Assembly (NCBI GenBank): GCA_934635045.1
Contig: CAKTZA010000042.1
Location: forward strand, 1-33,250
Direction: 5' to 3'
Origin: an uncultured Kiritimatiellota bacterium
GTDB taxonomy: Bacteria; Verrucomicrobiota; Kiritimatiellia; RFP12; UBA1067
DNA: 33,250 nt
Of this stretch, positions 1 through 7,161 are shown piece after piece (within the stretch, counting starts at the first letter, position 1; each line of letters begins with the position of its first letter). The notes under the pieces were generated by a model. It was not told the origin of the DNA. It searched no databases and saw only the letters and a program-made list of their open reading frames with translations. The translations under genes and the position numbers were made by a program.

Positions 1-202
1 CGTCAGGCATCAGCAAGGCGTGGGGACAGACCCCAGAGGAGGCATTCTCACACGGAGCGACGGAGGCACGGAGCATGGGGACAGGCCCCGTGACAGGGGT
101 GCGTGGGGGACAGCCCCCGTGACAGAGGTGGTGTTTTCACGCAGAGGCGCAGAGCGGCAAGGCCCTCACGCTCCGTGCCTCTGTGACTCCGTGTGAGACA
201 TC
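1..202 (+). repeat. Intergenic repeat, copy A (left end outside window)
   Basis: This is a partial copy of the repeat family also seen at 203-480 and 1471-1770. It enters the window at the CGTCAGGCATCAG segment. It carries the short palindromes GGGGACAGACCCC (22-34), GGGGACAGGCCCC (77-89) and GGGGGACAGCCCCC (105-118), the CACGGAG-rich segment, and the GTTTTCACGCAGAG segment. Unlike the other copies it also contains an inverted copy of its CACGGAG segment: 46-76 pairs with 168-198 at 27 of 31 positions, so this copy could form a long hairpin. No credible gene lies in it. Confidence 0.8.
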
Positions 203-480
203 AATCGCCCCGGCACTTCGTTCCTTTGCCACAAAGAGGACGCAGGGAGGGCGCAACTCTCTGAGCCCTCTTTGCGCCCTCCCTGCGGCTGAAACTTGAA
301 AATGACAGGCATCAGAAATCCCAATGACGCCAACCGTCAGGCATCAGATGACGTGGGGACAGACCCCAGAGGAGGCGTTCTCACACGGAGTGACGGAGGC
401 ACGGAGCATGGGGACAGACCTTCAGACATGGGAGATGTTTTCACGCAGAGACGCAACGGCCGCAGAGTGGCAAGGCGCTC
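203..480 (+). repeat. Intergenic repeat, copy B
   Basis: This is a full copy of a structured repeat. In order it has AATCGCCC, a perfect 16-base inverted repeat (241-256 with 272-287), an internal direct repeat of GACAGGCATCAG / GTCAGGCATCAG, the palindrome GGGGACAGACCCC (355-367), a CACGGAG-rich segment, and a GTTTTCACGCAGAGACGC segment. The stretch from about 288 to 416 matches copy C at all but about three positions. A spurious short reading frame starts in the same place in both copies, so I do not call it a gene. Confidence 0.85.
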
Positions 481-489
481 ATGGGGTAC

Positions 490-699
490 TTATGGAACAG
501 GGCGAAAACCCTTCAATTTTCGGTCAAGGTCAGAAAATGCGTTTTCGAGGTTCTCGACATGATAAAGCTCATACATACCGATGGCGTAGTCTACGAGATT
601 ATGCGCGGCGAGGCGGTTGTAGGTCACGTCCGCCGTTTCGCCGTTTCGCGCCGCGTACCGCTCAAGGAGGTAGACGAAGAACTTGAATTCCCGGCTCAT
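490..699 (-). CDS. DUF3791 family small protein (possible toxin-antitoxin partner)
   Basis: This 69-residue protein matches my memory of the DUF3791 family: an FFVYLLERYA start, an NRLAAHNLVDYAI middle and a YELYHVEN segment before a short charged tail. It has no signal peptide or membrane segment. It is the third gene of a minus-strand operon, one base after the stop of the small gene at 701-943, itself overlapping the DUF3990 gene. In other bacteria DUF3791 genes commonly sit beside DUF3990 genes. The biochemical role is not established to my knowledge; an antitoxin or accessory role is inferred only from small size and coupling. The family call is fairly safe, the role is not. Confidence 0.75.
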   Translation of the reverse strand: MSREFKFFVYLLERYAARNGETADVTYNRLAAHNLVDYAIGMYELYHVENLENAFSDLDRKLKGFRPVP

Positions 700-700
700 G

Positions 701-943
701 TCACGGCATCCTCAGATAGGCCGACCGCTGCGGCGTCCCCGTCACCTTCTCGCTCTCCCACATGTCGAAGATCCCCGCCGGGCCGAACTGCCACATCTCC
801 ATCGCAGGGTTCGCCAGCATGCGATAGGTCTGAGAATTGAGGAAGACCGCAAGGGCGCTTTTCGCGTCGTACCCGTACTTGGTGACGATGCGCTTCACGA
901 CCTCCTCGTCGTAGAAGTCCAGCACTTCGGGATCAACGCTCAT
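701..943 (-). CDS. Unknown 80-residue protein between DUF3990 and DUF3791 genes
   Basis: I do not recognise a named family with certainty. The ATG at 943 is chosen because it overlaps the TGA of the DUF3990 gene by four bases (ATGA), a usual coupling in this window; a longer frame from 976 would start inside DUF3990. The protein is acidic at the start (VDPEVLDFYDEE), has a KYGYDAKSALAVFLNSQTYR segment and ends with MWQFGPAGIFDMWESEKVTG. The aromatic, tryptophan-rich end and small size fit a protein that binds a partner, for example an antitoxin for the DUF3990 protein, but that is inference. Confidence 0.7.
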   Translation of the reverse strand: MSVDPEVLDFYDEEVVKRIVTKYGYDAKSALAVFLNSQTYRMLANPAMEMWQFGPAGIFDMWESEKVTGTPQRSAYLRMP

Positions 944-1422
944 GCGACCTCCTTCGCGTCTCGGAACGCCAAACACGCAAGGGCACGATCAGTCTTGAAT
1001 GCGAACTGGTCGCGCAAGCGCTGCGGCAACAGGCGGCGCAGGGCCTCTTCCTCCGTATAGGCCCCCTTGAAATAGAGGTTCAAGACCGGCATCGTGTTGT
1101 CGTTCGCAACAGGTCCCCAAACGATGTCATAACCCGAATCGTCAATGCCCTCGTTGCGGTTGCGGCTCACGAAATGCAGCCATGCCGTCGTCGGGCCTTC
1201 GAATCTCAACGTCTTGAGAGCGGCGAAAGTCGCCTCGTCCACCGCATACGCCGAAACCGTCGGCACACCCTCGCCACGGCGCAGCACGGACGTCTTTGCC
1301 CATTTCGTCGCCTGTGTCAAATCTGAAGTCAGGTAGAACGCGCGTCCAAAGTCAAGGGCCCGCACCTGCGGCACCAGGCGCGGCTCTCGAACGGCAACAT
1401 TGCTACCATGATAGAGTTCCAT
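940..1422 (-). CDS. DUF3990 family protein, putative ADP-ribosyltransferase-like toxin
   Basis: This 160-residue protein begins MELYHGSN, followed by a DFGRAFYLTSD segment and later YDIVWGPVANDNT. This is the pattern of DUF3990, a family related to ADP-ribosyltransferases in which the LYHGS strand would contact NAD. No signal peptide or membrane helix is seen, so it should act in the cytoplasm. It is the first gene of a three-gene operon (940-1422, 701-943, 490-699). The ATG at 1422 lies only 8 bases after a TATAAT box, so the message may be leaderless. The cassette is bracketed by direct repeats B and C. Toxin activity is inferred from family and context. Confidence 0.78.
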   Translation of the reverse strand: MELYHGSNVAVREPRLVPQVRALDFGRAFYLTSDLTQATKWAKTSVLRRGEGVPTVSAYAVDEATFAALKTLRFEGPTTAWLHFVSRNRNEGIDDSGYDIVWGPVANDNTMPVLNLYFKGAYTEEEALRRLLPQRLRDQFAFKTDRALACLAFRDAKEVA

Positions 1423-1430
1423 AGGGCGAG

Positions 1431-1439
1431 ATTATATCA
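1431..1439 (-). promoter_or_regulatory. Extended -10 promoter of the DUF3990 operon
   Basis: On the minus strand TGATATAAT ends 8 bases before the ATG at 1422. No Shine-Dalgarno sequence fits in that space. A clear -35 box is not visible. Confidence 0.6.
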
Positions 1440-1470
1440 TGATGGCCGCGCACAACGCAAGTGCCGCATC

Positions 1471-1770
1471 AATCGCCCAACACTTCGTTCTTTTGCCACA
1501 AAGAGGGCGCAGGGAGGGCGCAAAGAATTCTCTGTGCCCGCTTTGCGCCCTCCCTGCGGCTGAGACTTGAAAATGACAGGCATCAGAAATCCCAATGACG
1601 CCAACCGTCAGGCATCAGATGACGTGGGGACAGACCCCAAAGGAGGCGTTCTCACACGGAGTGACGGAGACACGGAGCATGGGGACAGGCCCCGTGACAG
1701 GGGTGGTGTTTTCACGCAGAGACGCAACGGCCGCAGAGTGCCAAGATCCCGAAAGGCCCCTGGGTCCGTG
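1471..1770 (+). repeat. Intergenic repeat, copy C
   Basis: This copy is in the same orientation as copy B and very similar to it. It has an 18-base perfect inverted repeat (1508-1525 with 1541-1558), the GGCATCAG direct repeats, GGGGACAGACCCC (1626-1638), the CACGGAG segment, GGGGACAGGCCCC (1681-1693), and the TTTTCACGCAGAGACGC segment. It fills most of the gap between the DUF3990 operon promoter and the end of purF. The remaining 1771-1798 is unremarkable. Confidence 0.85.
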
Positions 1771-1798
1771 AGACCTCCGTGAGCCCCCTGGGCGAGGG

Positions 1799-3466
1799 TC
1801 AGTACGATCGGCCGTCACGGCGGGCGAGGTAGTTCGACAGGGCCTCCTTCAGGACGCGCGCGCCGCCGGCGGTCGGGTAGTTCCCCGTAAAGTACCAGTC
1901 GCCCGCCGAGTCGGGACAGCACGCATGGAGGTCGTCGATCGTCTGGAAGACGACGTCCACCCGCGCCTTCATGCCGGGCGGCGTGATGAGCCGCGCGATT
2001 TCCGCCGACAGTTCCGTTTGGGAATGCTGGGCGTAAATCTTCCGCACGTCGTCCGTCGCGCGGATCGCCGCCTCGCCGGCCAGGTTGACGAGGGCCTTGA
2101 ACGCAACGAGCTCGCCCAGCGTCGACATGTCGATGCCGTAGCAGTCGGGGTAGCAGATCGGCGGGGCGGACGACGCGACGACGATGCGTTTCGGCCCGAG
2201 CCGGTCGAGCATCGGCAGGATCGCGTTCTTCATCGTGTTGCCGCGCACGATCGAGTCGTCGAGGACGACGAGCGTGTCCGTCCCCGGCCGCACAAGCCCG
2301 TAGGTAACATCGTAGACGTGCTGGTAGAACTCGCGGCGCGCCGCCGCGTCCGCAATGAACGTGCGGAATTTCGCGTCCTTCACCGCGATCTGCCCGAAGC
2401 GGACGGGACGCCCTTCGGCGAGGCCCTCCGTCCACAGCGCCTCCAGGAGCCCGTGGAACGCGACCTGCGCCGAGTTCGGGATGTAGCTGAAGAACGTGTT
2501 CGCGAGGTCGCCGCCGACGGCCTTCAGGAGCGGCTTCGCAAGCGCCGCGCCGAGCGCCTTGCGCTCGCGGTGGATGTCCGCGTCGTTCGCGCGCGAGAAG
2601 TAGATGCGCTCGAAGACGCAGCTGCGCCGTTCTGCCGGATCGAGAATCTTCTCGAACCGCACGGCGCCGTCCGGTGCGACCAGCAGGGCCTCGCCCGGCA
2701 CGAGCTCGCGCACGTCGTCCGGCAGCGCATTGAACGCCGCCTGGATGGCGGGGCGCTCCGACGCGACGACCGCCACGTCGTCCGTGACGAGGCAGTAGCC
2801 GGGGCGGATGCCGTGCGGGTCGCGGATGGCGAAGCTCCAGCCGTCGCCCGTCATGCCGCAGAGCGTGTACGCGCCGTCCAGCTTCGGCAGCAGCTCCTTC
2901 AGGGCCGCGACGAGAATCCGCCCCCGGTCGGTCTCGCCGTCCATCTCGGCCTTCAGCATCGTCGCGGCGAGCCATTCGCAGATGAGGTAGCCGTCGGCCG
3001 TCGACTCCGGGAACTTGCCGCGCGCGACGTAGGCGTCGAAGAGGTCGTGCGTGTTCGTGAGGTTGAAGTTGCCCGCGAGGAAGAGCGTGCGGTTGAGCCG
3101 CGCCGAGCGATGCACGAACGGGTGGCAGAAGCCGAGGTCGCCGCGCCCGTACGTCGCGTAGCGCAGGTGGCCGAGGAACAGCGTCTCGTCCATCCGCCGC
3201 CGCTTGGCCAGCAGGGAGAGCAAGTCCGCCAGCGGACGATCCGAGGCGGACTTGAGCTCGCTGAAGGCGGGCTTGCCGGGTTCGGGCGTGAGCGTCAGCG
3301 TGACCGCGCCCGCGCCGTCCTGACCTCGGTTGTGCTGCTTTTCCAGAAGGAGCGAGAGCTTCGTCCCGCCGAAATCCGCCGCGCCGTAGGCCGTCGCGTA
3401 ATGGGTAGCCACCTTGCGAAGACGCAACAGCGCCACCGCACACTCGTGTTTGATCGTGTCGGACAT
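1799..3466 (-). CDS. purF: Amidophosphoribosyltransferase (purine synthesis, first step)
   Basis: The enzyme transfers the amide nitrogen of glutamine to PRPP, giving phosphoribosylamine. The N-terminal glutaminase half has a cysteine at residue 9, the likely nucleophile after removal of a short propeptide, with GHLRYAT (99-105) and a GNFNLTN segment (about 132-138). The phosphoribosyltransferase half carries the PRPP loop VVLDDSIVRGNT (about 400-411). At 555 residues it is longer than the roughly 470-500 residue E. coli or B. subtilis type. It lies 122 bases after argF on the same strand. A 17-base hairpin (3474-3490) sits just before the start and no clear ribosome binding site is seen. The family call is firm. 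Confidence 0.93.
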   Translation of the reverse strand: MSDTIKHECAVALLRLRKVATHYATAYGAADFGGTKLSLLLEKQHNRGQDGAGAVTLTLTPEPGKPAFSELKSASDRPLADLLSLLAKRRRMDETLFLGHLRYATYGRGDLGFCHPFVHRSARLNRTLFLAGNFNLTNTHDLFDAYVARGKFPESTADGYLICEWLAATMLKAEMDGETDRGRILVAALKELLPKLDGAYTLCGMTGDGWSFAIRDPHGIRPGYCLVTDDVAVVASERPAIQAAFNALPDDVRELVPGEALLVAPDGAVRFEKILDPAERRSCVFERIYFSRANDADIHRERKALGAALAKPLLKAVGGDLANTFFSYIPNSAQVAFHGLLEALWTEGLAEGRPVRFGQIAVKDAKFRTFIADAAARREFYQHVYDVTYGLVRPGTDTLVVLDDSIVRGNTMKNAILPMLDRLGPKRIVVASSAPPICYPDCYGIDMSTLGELVAFKALVNLAGEAAIRATDDVRKIYAQHSQTELSAEIARLITPPGMKARVDVVFQTIDDLHACCPDSAGDWYFTGNYPTAGGARVLKEALSNYLARRDGRSY

Positions 3467-3473
3467 GACACGG

Positions 3474-3490
3474 AGCCTTTTGCAAAGGCT
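3474..3490 (-). promoter_or_regulatory. Small hairpin just upstream of the purF start
   Basis: AGCCTTT and AAAGGCT pair across a 3-base loop, seven bases before the purF ATG. It could mask the initiation region in the mRNA or act as a weak operator. A 7-base dyad (3539-3545 with 3561-3567) lies further upstream in the same gap. Function is not shown. Confidence 0.35.
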
Positions 3491-3588
3491 GTGCCACGGG
3501 ACGAAAGCGGCGCAACGCGCGCCCGCGAATTACGCCGCCTGTAAAACGGACGCGGCCGACTTTACAGCCGACCGCACATCCTGCGCCC

Positions 3589-4596
3589 TCAGACCGCCGC
3601 GCGGTCGCAGAGGGCCGAGACGAGCAGCGCCTTGATCGTGTGCATGCGGTTCTCGGACTCGTCGAAGACCTTCGAGTACTTCGACTCGAAGACCTCGTCC
3701 GTCACCTCCAGCGCGCCGCAGTCCTTCGTGACCTCGGTGCTGAAGTCGTGGAACGCCGGCAGGCAGTGGAGGAAGAGGAGCCGTCCGTCGAGGTTGCCCG
3801 TCGCCCGCAGGAGATCCATGTTGATCTGGTAGGGGCGCAACATCTTGATGCGCTCGGCGGTCTTCGCCTCTTCGCCCATCGAGACCCAGACGTCCGTGTA
3901 GAGGACGTTCGCGCCCTTCACGCCTTCCGTCGGGTCCTCGAAGACGCGGATGTCGACGCCGTTGCGGCCGGCGACTTCCTCGGCCTCGGCCAGCACCGCC
4001 TCGTCGGGCCGGAGCTCCTTCGGGCAGCAGCAGACGTAGCGCACGCCGCACTTCGCGCAGCCCATCATGAGCGAGTTCGCGACGTTGTTGCGCCCGTCGC
4101 CGACGTAGGCGACGCACGTGTTCGCGTCGAGCGCGCCGAAGTTCTCCTTGACCGTCAGGAGGTCGGCGAAGATCTGCGTCGGGTGGTAGTCGTCGGTGAG
4201 GCCGTTCCAGACCGGCACGCCCGAGTACTTCGCGAGATCCTCGCAGTCGCGCTGGCGGAAGCCGCGAAAGAGGATGCCGTCGTAGATGCGCCCGAGGACG
4301 CGCGCGGTGTCCATCACCGACTCCTTCTTGCCGAAGTGGATGTCGGGCCGCGTCAGGTACTCGCCGTTGCCGCCCTCGTCGCGGATCGCGACCAGCGTCG
4401 AGTTGCGCGTGCGCGTCGAGCTCTTCTCGAAGATGAGCGCGACGTTCTTGCGGTGCAGGAGGTCGCCGCGCACCCCGGCGGCGCGGCGCGCCTTGAGCTG
4501 CGCCGAGAGCTCGATCAGGTTCTTCATCTCCTCGTCGGTGAACGAGGCGAGGCGCATCATCGAGCGCCCCTTGAGCGAATCCATCCAAGTCAGCAT
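3589..4596 (-). CDS. argF: Ornithine carbamoyltransferase
   Basis: It makes citrulline from ornithine and carbamoyl phosphate in arginine synthesis. The carbamoyl-phosphate motif STRTR, the HPTQIFADLLT segment, the DVWVSMGE segment and the ornithine-binding HCLP (in FLHCLPAFHD) are all present in 335 residues, the usual length. The residues after STRTR read NSTLVA where relatives usually have a SFE- or AFE-like sequence, a mild oddity. The start at 4596 is chosen because AAGGA lies 8-9 bases before it and a promoter lies at 4625-4633; a longer frame from 4674 runs through that promoter. argB and argD are at 13791-15853, so this is taken as the biosynthetic enzyme. Confidence 0.93.
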   Translation of the reverse strand: MLTWMDSLKGRSMMRLASFTDEEMKNLIELSAQLKARRAAGVRGDLLHRKNVALIFEKSSTRTRNSTLVAIRDEGGNGEYLTRPDIHFGKKESVMDTARVLGRIYDGILFRGFRQRDCEDLAKYSGVPVWNGLTDDYHPTQIFADLLTVKENFGALDANTCVAYVGDGRNNVANSLMMGCAKCGVRYVCCCPKELRPDEAVLAEAEEVAGRNGVDIRVFEDPTEGVKGANVLYTDVWVSMGEEAKTAERIKMLRPYQINMDLLRATGNLDGRLLFLHCLPAFHDFSTEVTKDCGALEVTDEVFESKYSKVFDESENRMHTIKALLVSALCDRAAV

Positions 4597-4624
4597 TTCA
4601 TCGGTTCCTTTCTGGAAGGTGCGA

Positions 4625-4633
4625 ATTATACCA
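4625..4633 (-). promoter_or_regulatory. Extended -10 promoter of argF
   Basis: TGGTATAAT on the minus strand, followed by TCGCACC. The predicted leader is about 22 bases and includes an AAGGA ribosome binding site. No good -35 match is seen. Confidence 0.65.
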
Positions 4634-4682
4634 AAATCTCGACGAACCCGCCGTCGCGTCCAAAGGGCCGGCACAGGGGCGT

Positions 4683-5633
4683 TCAGCGCGCGGGGCGGCG
4701 GGTCTCGAACTCCTTAACCATGCACGCGCCGACGAGGACGATCTGCCAGCTCATGTAGAGCCAGGCGAGGACGATCGGCAGAAACGCGAACGAGCCGTAC
4801 AGCGCGGACGACTTGGCGATGCCGACCTGCGCGACCGTACAGAGCTTGAGCCAGCCGCCGAAGAGAACCGCCGTCACGAGCCCGCCCCACCACGCCGGGC
4901 GGAAACGCACAGTGCAGTTCGGCACGACCCAGTAGAAGAAGCCGAACGTGAGCGACGCCGTGCCGAGCGTGAACGCGAGCCCGAAGAGCCGCGAGTCGAG
5001 GATGCCGATCAGGCCGTCGGACACCCACTTCGTGAGCCACAGCCGCCCCATCGTCGCGACGAGGATGTCCTTCACCGTGTTGAGGATCGGCAGCGACATC
5101 GCCACCGTCGCGAGAATCGGCAGCACGACCATGATGAAGAGGTACATGTAGGCGCGCTTCCAGACCGGGCGCGCCTTCGCGACGCCGAAGATCTCGTTGA
5201 AGCTCGTCTCGACGGAAGCCAGCGACGAGATGACCGTCCAGAGCAGAAAGCCGAAGCCGATCCATCCGAACGTGCCGACGTCGAACGTCTCGACGCGCGC
5301 GAAAAGCTGGTTGGAGATCTCGCGCGCCTCGTGCGCAAACTCCGTGGCGGCGATGCGCTTCTTCTCCTGCTCGTCGGCGTCGGCCGCCGAGAGCAGCGGC
5401 AGATCCGCATCCTTCCCGTTCTCGATCTCGACGATCAGCGCGTCGATCCGCGCGTTGATCTGCGTCTTCGCGTAGGCGTCGACGCGGCAGGCCTTCGCGG
5501 CGACGAGGATGCAGCAGAGGACGGGCACGACCGCGAGGAGCGAGAAGTACGTCAGCCCCGCCGCGTGCATCGTGCAGTTGTTGTCCAGAAACCGCCGCAC
5601 GACGCGGCGCGCCCAGCCATACGCCTTTTTCAT
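4683..5633 (-). CDS. YihY/BrkB family inner-membrane protein
   Basis: This 316-residue protein shows the family's start, a basic segment followed by CTMHAAGLTYFSLLAVVPVL. Further hydrophobic segments lie around residues 118-140, 160-185, 210-240, 245-270 and 275-300, giving about six membrane helices. A charged loop at about 55-115 (DADEQEKKR) separates helices 1 and 2. The ending AWLYMSWQIVLVGA is also typical. The family was once called ribonuclease BN, which is a misnomer; the true function is unclear. Its ATG overlaps the stop of the ArsP_2 gene by four bases, so it is the last gene of the ferredoxin-permease operon. Confidence 0.88.
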   Translation of the reverse strand: MKKAYGWARRVVRRFLDNNCTMHAAGLTYFSLLAVVPVLCCILVAAKACRVDAYAKTQINARIDALIVEIENGKDADLPLLSAADADEQEKKRIAATEFAHEAREISNQLFARVETFDVGTFGWIGFGFLLWTVISSLASVETSFNEIFGVAKARPVWKRAYMYLFIMVVLPILATVAMSLPILNTVKDILVATMGRLWLTKWVSDGLIGILDSRLFGLAFTLGTASLTFGFFYWVVPNCTVRFRPAWWGGLVTAVLFGGWLKLCTVAQVGIAKSSALYGSFAFLPIVLAWLYMSWQIVLVGACMVKEFETRRPAR

Positions 5634-6466
5634 AGAAGCGGCCCCGTCGCAAGGCCCAGCACAACGCCCGCCCCGTAGACCGCCGCAAGGATCGCCAGGT
5701 TCTCACGCAGGCTGCGGTTCGTGCGGAAGAGGACGAGCAGCCCCAGCCCCGAGCCCGTGAAGGACGACGCCATCAGCGCGCCCGCGCTCATCGCGCCCGA
5801 GCAGTAGAGTTCCGCGCCCGCCACGGAGACGGCGCAGTTCGGGATGAGGCCAAGCGCGCCCGCCGCGAGCTCGCCGAGAATCGGCGTGTTGAGGCGAAGC
5901 GCCTGAAGGCAGTCTTCGCCGAAGAAATGGAAGCAGAGCTCCAGCGCACCCGAGACGAGGACGATGAAGAAGAAGATTTCCGCCGTGTGGATCAGCGCGG
6001 GCACAAGGACGCCCCGATGTTCCCGACAGCCGCAGTGGCTGTGTTCGCAGAGGTCATGGACGCGCACATCCCGCCGCCGCGCGCGCAGAAGCGCGCAAAT
6101 GCCGTCCGCCGAAAAGCCGATGACGACCGCCGCCGCGACCTTCAGGAGGACGATGCGCGCGAGCAGCGAAACGGGCACCTGCTTCGAGAGGAGGACGGGT
6201 ATCAGCTCGTCGGACGTCGAGAGGAAGACCGCAAGCAGCGTCCCCACCGTGACGACGCCGCCCGCATAGAACGAGGCCGCCGCCGCCGAGACGCCGCACT
6301 GGGGAATCGCCCCCGCGAGCGCGCCGGCGAGCGGCCCGACAGAACGCGCACGCTCGAGAATCCTCTCGAGCGCGCCGCCCGCATGCGCTTCAATCGCCTC
6401 CAGGACCAGGTAGGTCGCGAAAAGGAACGGAAGCAGCAGCAGGGTCTCTTTGACGAAGTCTATCAC
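5630..6466 (-). CDS. ArsP_2-type putative heavy-metal or arsenic efflux permease
   Basis: This 278-residue integral membrane protein is built of two related halves. Each has a segment of the form G-x-IP-x-CGVS or G-x-IPNCAVS, the hallmark of the putative 10-TM metal or arsenic exporter family (ArsP_2). Between the halves is a histidine- and cysteine-rich loop (HDLCEHSHCGCREH) that could bind a metal. I choose the GTG at 6466, where GTGA overlaps the ferredoxin stop; a longer frame from 6523 would run through the ferredoxin 3' end. The substrate is unknown. Coupling with a ferredoxin hints at a redox-active substrate, which is inference. Confidence 0.8.
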   Translation of the reverse strand: MIDFVKETLLLLPFLFATYLVLEAIEAHAGGALERILERARSVGPLAGALAGAIPQCGVSAAAASFYAGGVVTVGTLLAVFLSTSDELIPVLLSKQVPVSLLARIVLLKVAAAVVIGFSADGICALLRARRRDVRVHDLCEHSHCGCREHRGVLVPALIHTAEIFFFIVLVSGALELCFHFFGEDCLQALRLNTPILGELAAGALGLIPNCAVSVAGAELYCSGAMSAGALMASSFTGSGLGLLVLFRTNRSLRENLAILAAVYGAGVVLGLATGPLL

Positions 6467-6633
6467 GCCGCGGAGATAGCTTCGTTCGGGCACTGCGCCG
6501 CGCAGGCACCGCAATCGACGCACTTGTCGGCGTCAATCGTGTAGGGCGTACCCTCGGAAATCGCTTCCGCCGGGCAGGCGTCCTTGCAGCATCCGCATCC
6601 GACGCACTTGTCGGCCGCAATCTTGTGAGCCAT
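6463..6633 (-). CDS. 2[4Fe-4S] ferredoxin
   Basis: This 56-residue protein, read directly from the sequence, begins MAHKIAADKCVGCGCCKDAC and continues with PAEAIS, a short linker and a second cluster motif KCVDCGACAAQCP. Both CxxCxxCxxxCP motifs are complete. It is the size of a clostridial-type ferredoxin and would carry electrons at low potential in the cytoplasm. An AAGGAG site precedes the ATG and a promoter lies at 6678-6707. It is the first gene of the operon with the ArsP_2 permease and the BrkB-type protein. The gene is short and easily missed because a longer false frame overlaps it. Confidence 0.93.
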   Translation of the reverse strand: MAHKIAADKCVGCGCCKDACPAEAISEGTPYTIDADKCVDCGACAAQCPNEAISAA

Positions 6634-6677
6634 GGTTTTTCTCCTTTTCGTTTAGTTGGTTGACAACGATGGCGCGT

Positions 6678-6707
6678 ATTATAGCACCTTGCCGTGCTGT
6701 TAGACAA
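6678..6707 (-). promoter_or_regulatory. Promoter of the ferredoxin operon
   Basis: On the minus strand, TTGTCT (6702-6707), an 18-base spacer and TGC-TATAAT (-10 at 6678-6683), followed by ACGCGCC. The leader of about 38 bases contains AAGGAG. Confidence 0.7.
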
Positions 6708-6743
6708 GGGAAACTTGACCGGGCGCCCGAAACGCCCGAAGCC

Positions 6744-7160
6744 TCAGTTCTTTTTCTTCTTCGCGTCGCTGCGGATGTCGTCCTCGGTGCCCATCACGCC
6801 GTCCTCGCCGGCCGACTTGATGATGATCTTCTTGCCCTTCGTCTCCATCTCGTACTTGTTGTCCCACGGGTCGTAGAGCCCCTTGTCGCTTTCGAGGATC
6901 GGCTCTTCGCCCTCCGTGAGCTGGTCGAGCGAGGTCGGCAGCTTCTTGTGCTGGATGTAGTACGTCGTGCACGCCTCGTGCAGCGACTGGACGCCCTGCT
7001 CGGCCGCCGTCTGGCGCGCCTTGCCGATGTTGCCGATGACGTTCTGCACGGCAATCGTGCCCAGGATGCCGAGGATGGCCACGACGACCAGCAGCTCGAC
7101 GAGCGTGAAGCCGGCCTTCATCGACTGGACGGCCGCGTTCTCTTCGTTCTTCTTCATCAT
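6744..7160 (-). CDS. Type II secretion-like major pseudopilin (GspG family)
   Basis: This 138-residue protein has a prepilin leader ending KAG, followed by FTLVELLVVVAILGILGTIA. Cleavage after the glycine and a glutamate at mature position 5 are as expected. The C-terminal part has the GspG arrangement YDPWDNKYEM and ends in an aspartate-rich segment (AGEDGVMGTEDDI) that matches the calcium site of GspG. The start at 7160 is preceded by GGAGG at 9 bases and lies one base after the stop of the EF-hand gene. No other secretion genes adjoin, so it could serve a system encoded elsewhere. Confidence 0.88.
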   Translation of the reverse strand: MMKKNEENAAVQSMKAGFTLVELLVVVAILGILGTIAVQNVIGNIGKARQTAAEQGVQSLHEACTTYYIQHKKLPTSLDQLTEGEEPILESDKGLYDPWDNKYEMETKGKKIIIKSAGEDGVMGTEDDIRSDAKKKKN

Positions 7161-7161
7161 T

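Noticed and set aside
296..562. Two short frames (296-562 and 1567-1782) with the same N-terminal peptide.
   Set aside because: They lie in repeat copies B and C; the shared peptide comes from the repeat itself. No ribosome binding site or family supports them.
1..1770. Possible CRISPR array because of repeated short units.
   Set aside because: The repeated units are of different kinds and spacing, without regular 28-37 base repeats and equal spacers, and no cas gene is present.
1925..3544. A 539-codon plus-strand frame over purF, with similar frames over lepA and argF.
   Set aside because: These mirror the codon use of the real minus-strand genes and show low-complexity Arg/Val/Glu composition without motifs.
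3539..3567. CTGTAAA/TTTACAG dyad between argF and purF as an operator such as a purine or arginine repressor site.
   Set aside because: The spacing and sequence do not match a known operator and there is no second copy near the other arg genes.
6707..6743. GGGCG/CGCCC hairpin after the pseudopilin gene as a terminator.
   Set aside because: The stem is short and no T run follows, so I do not list it.
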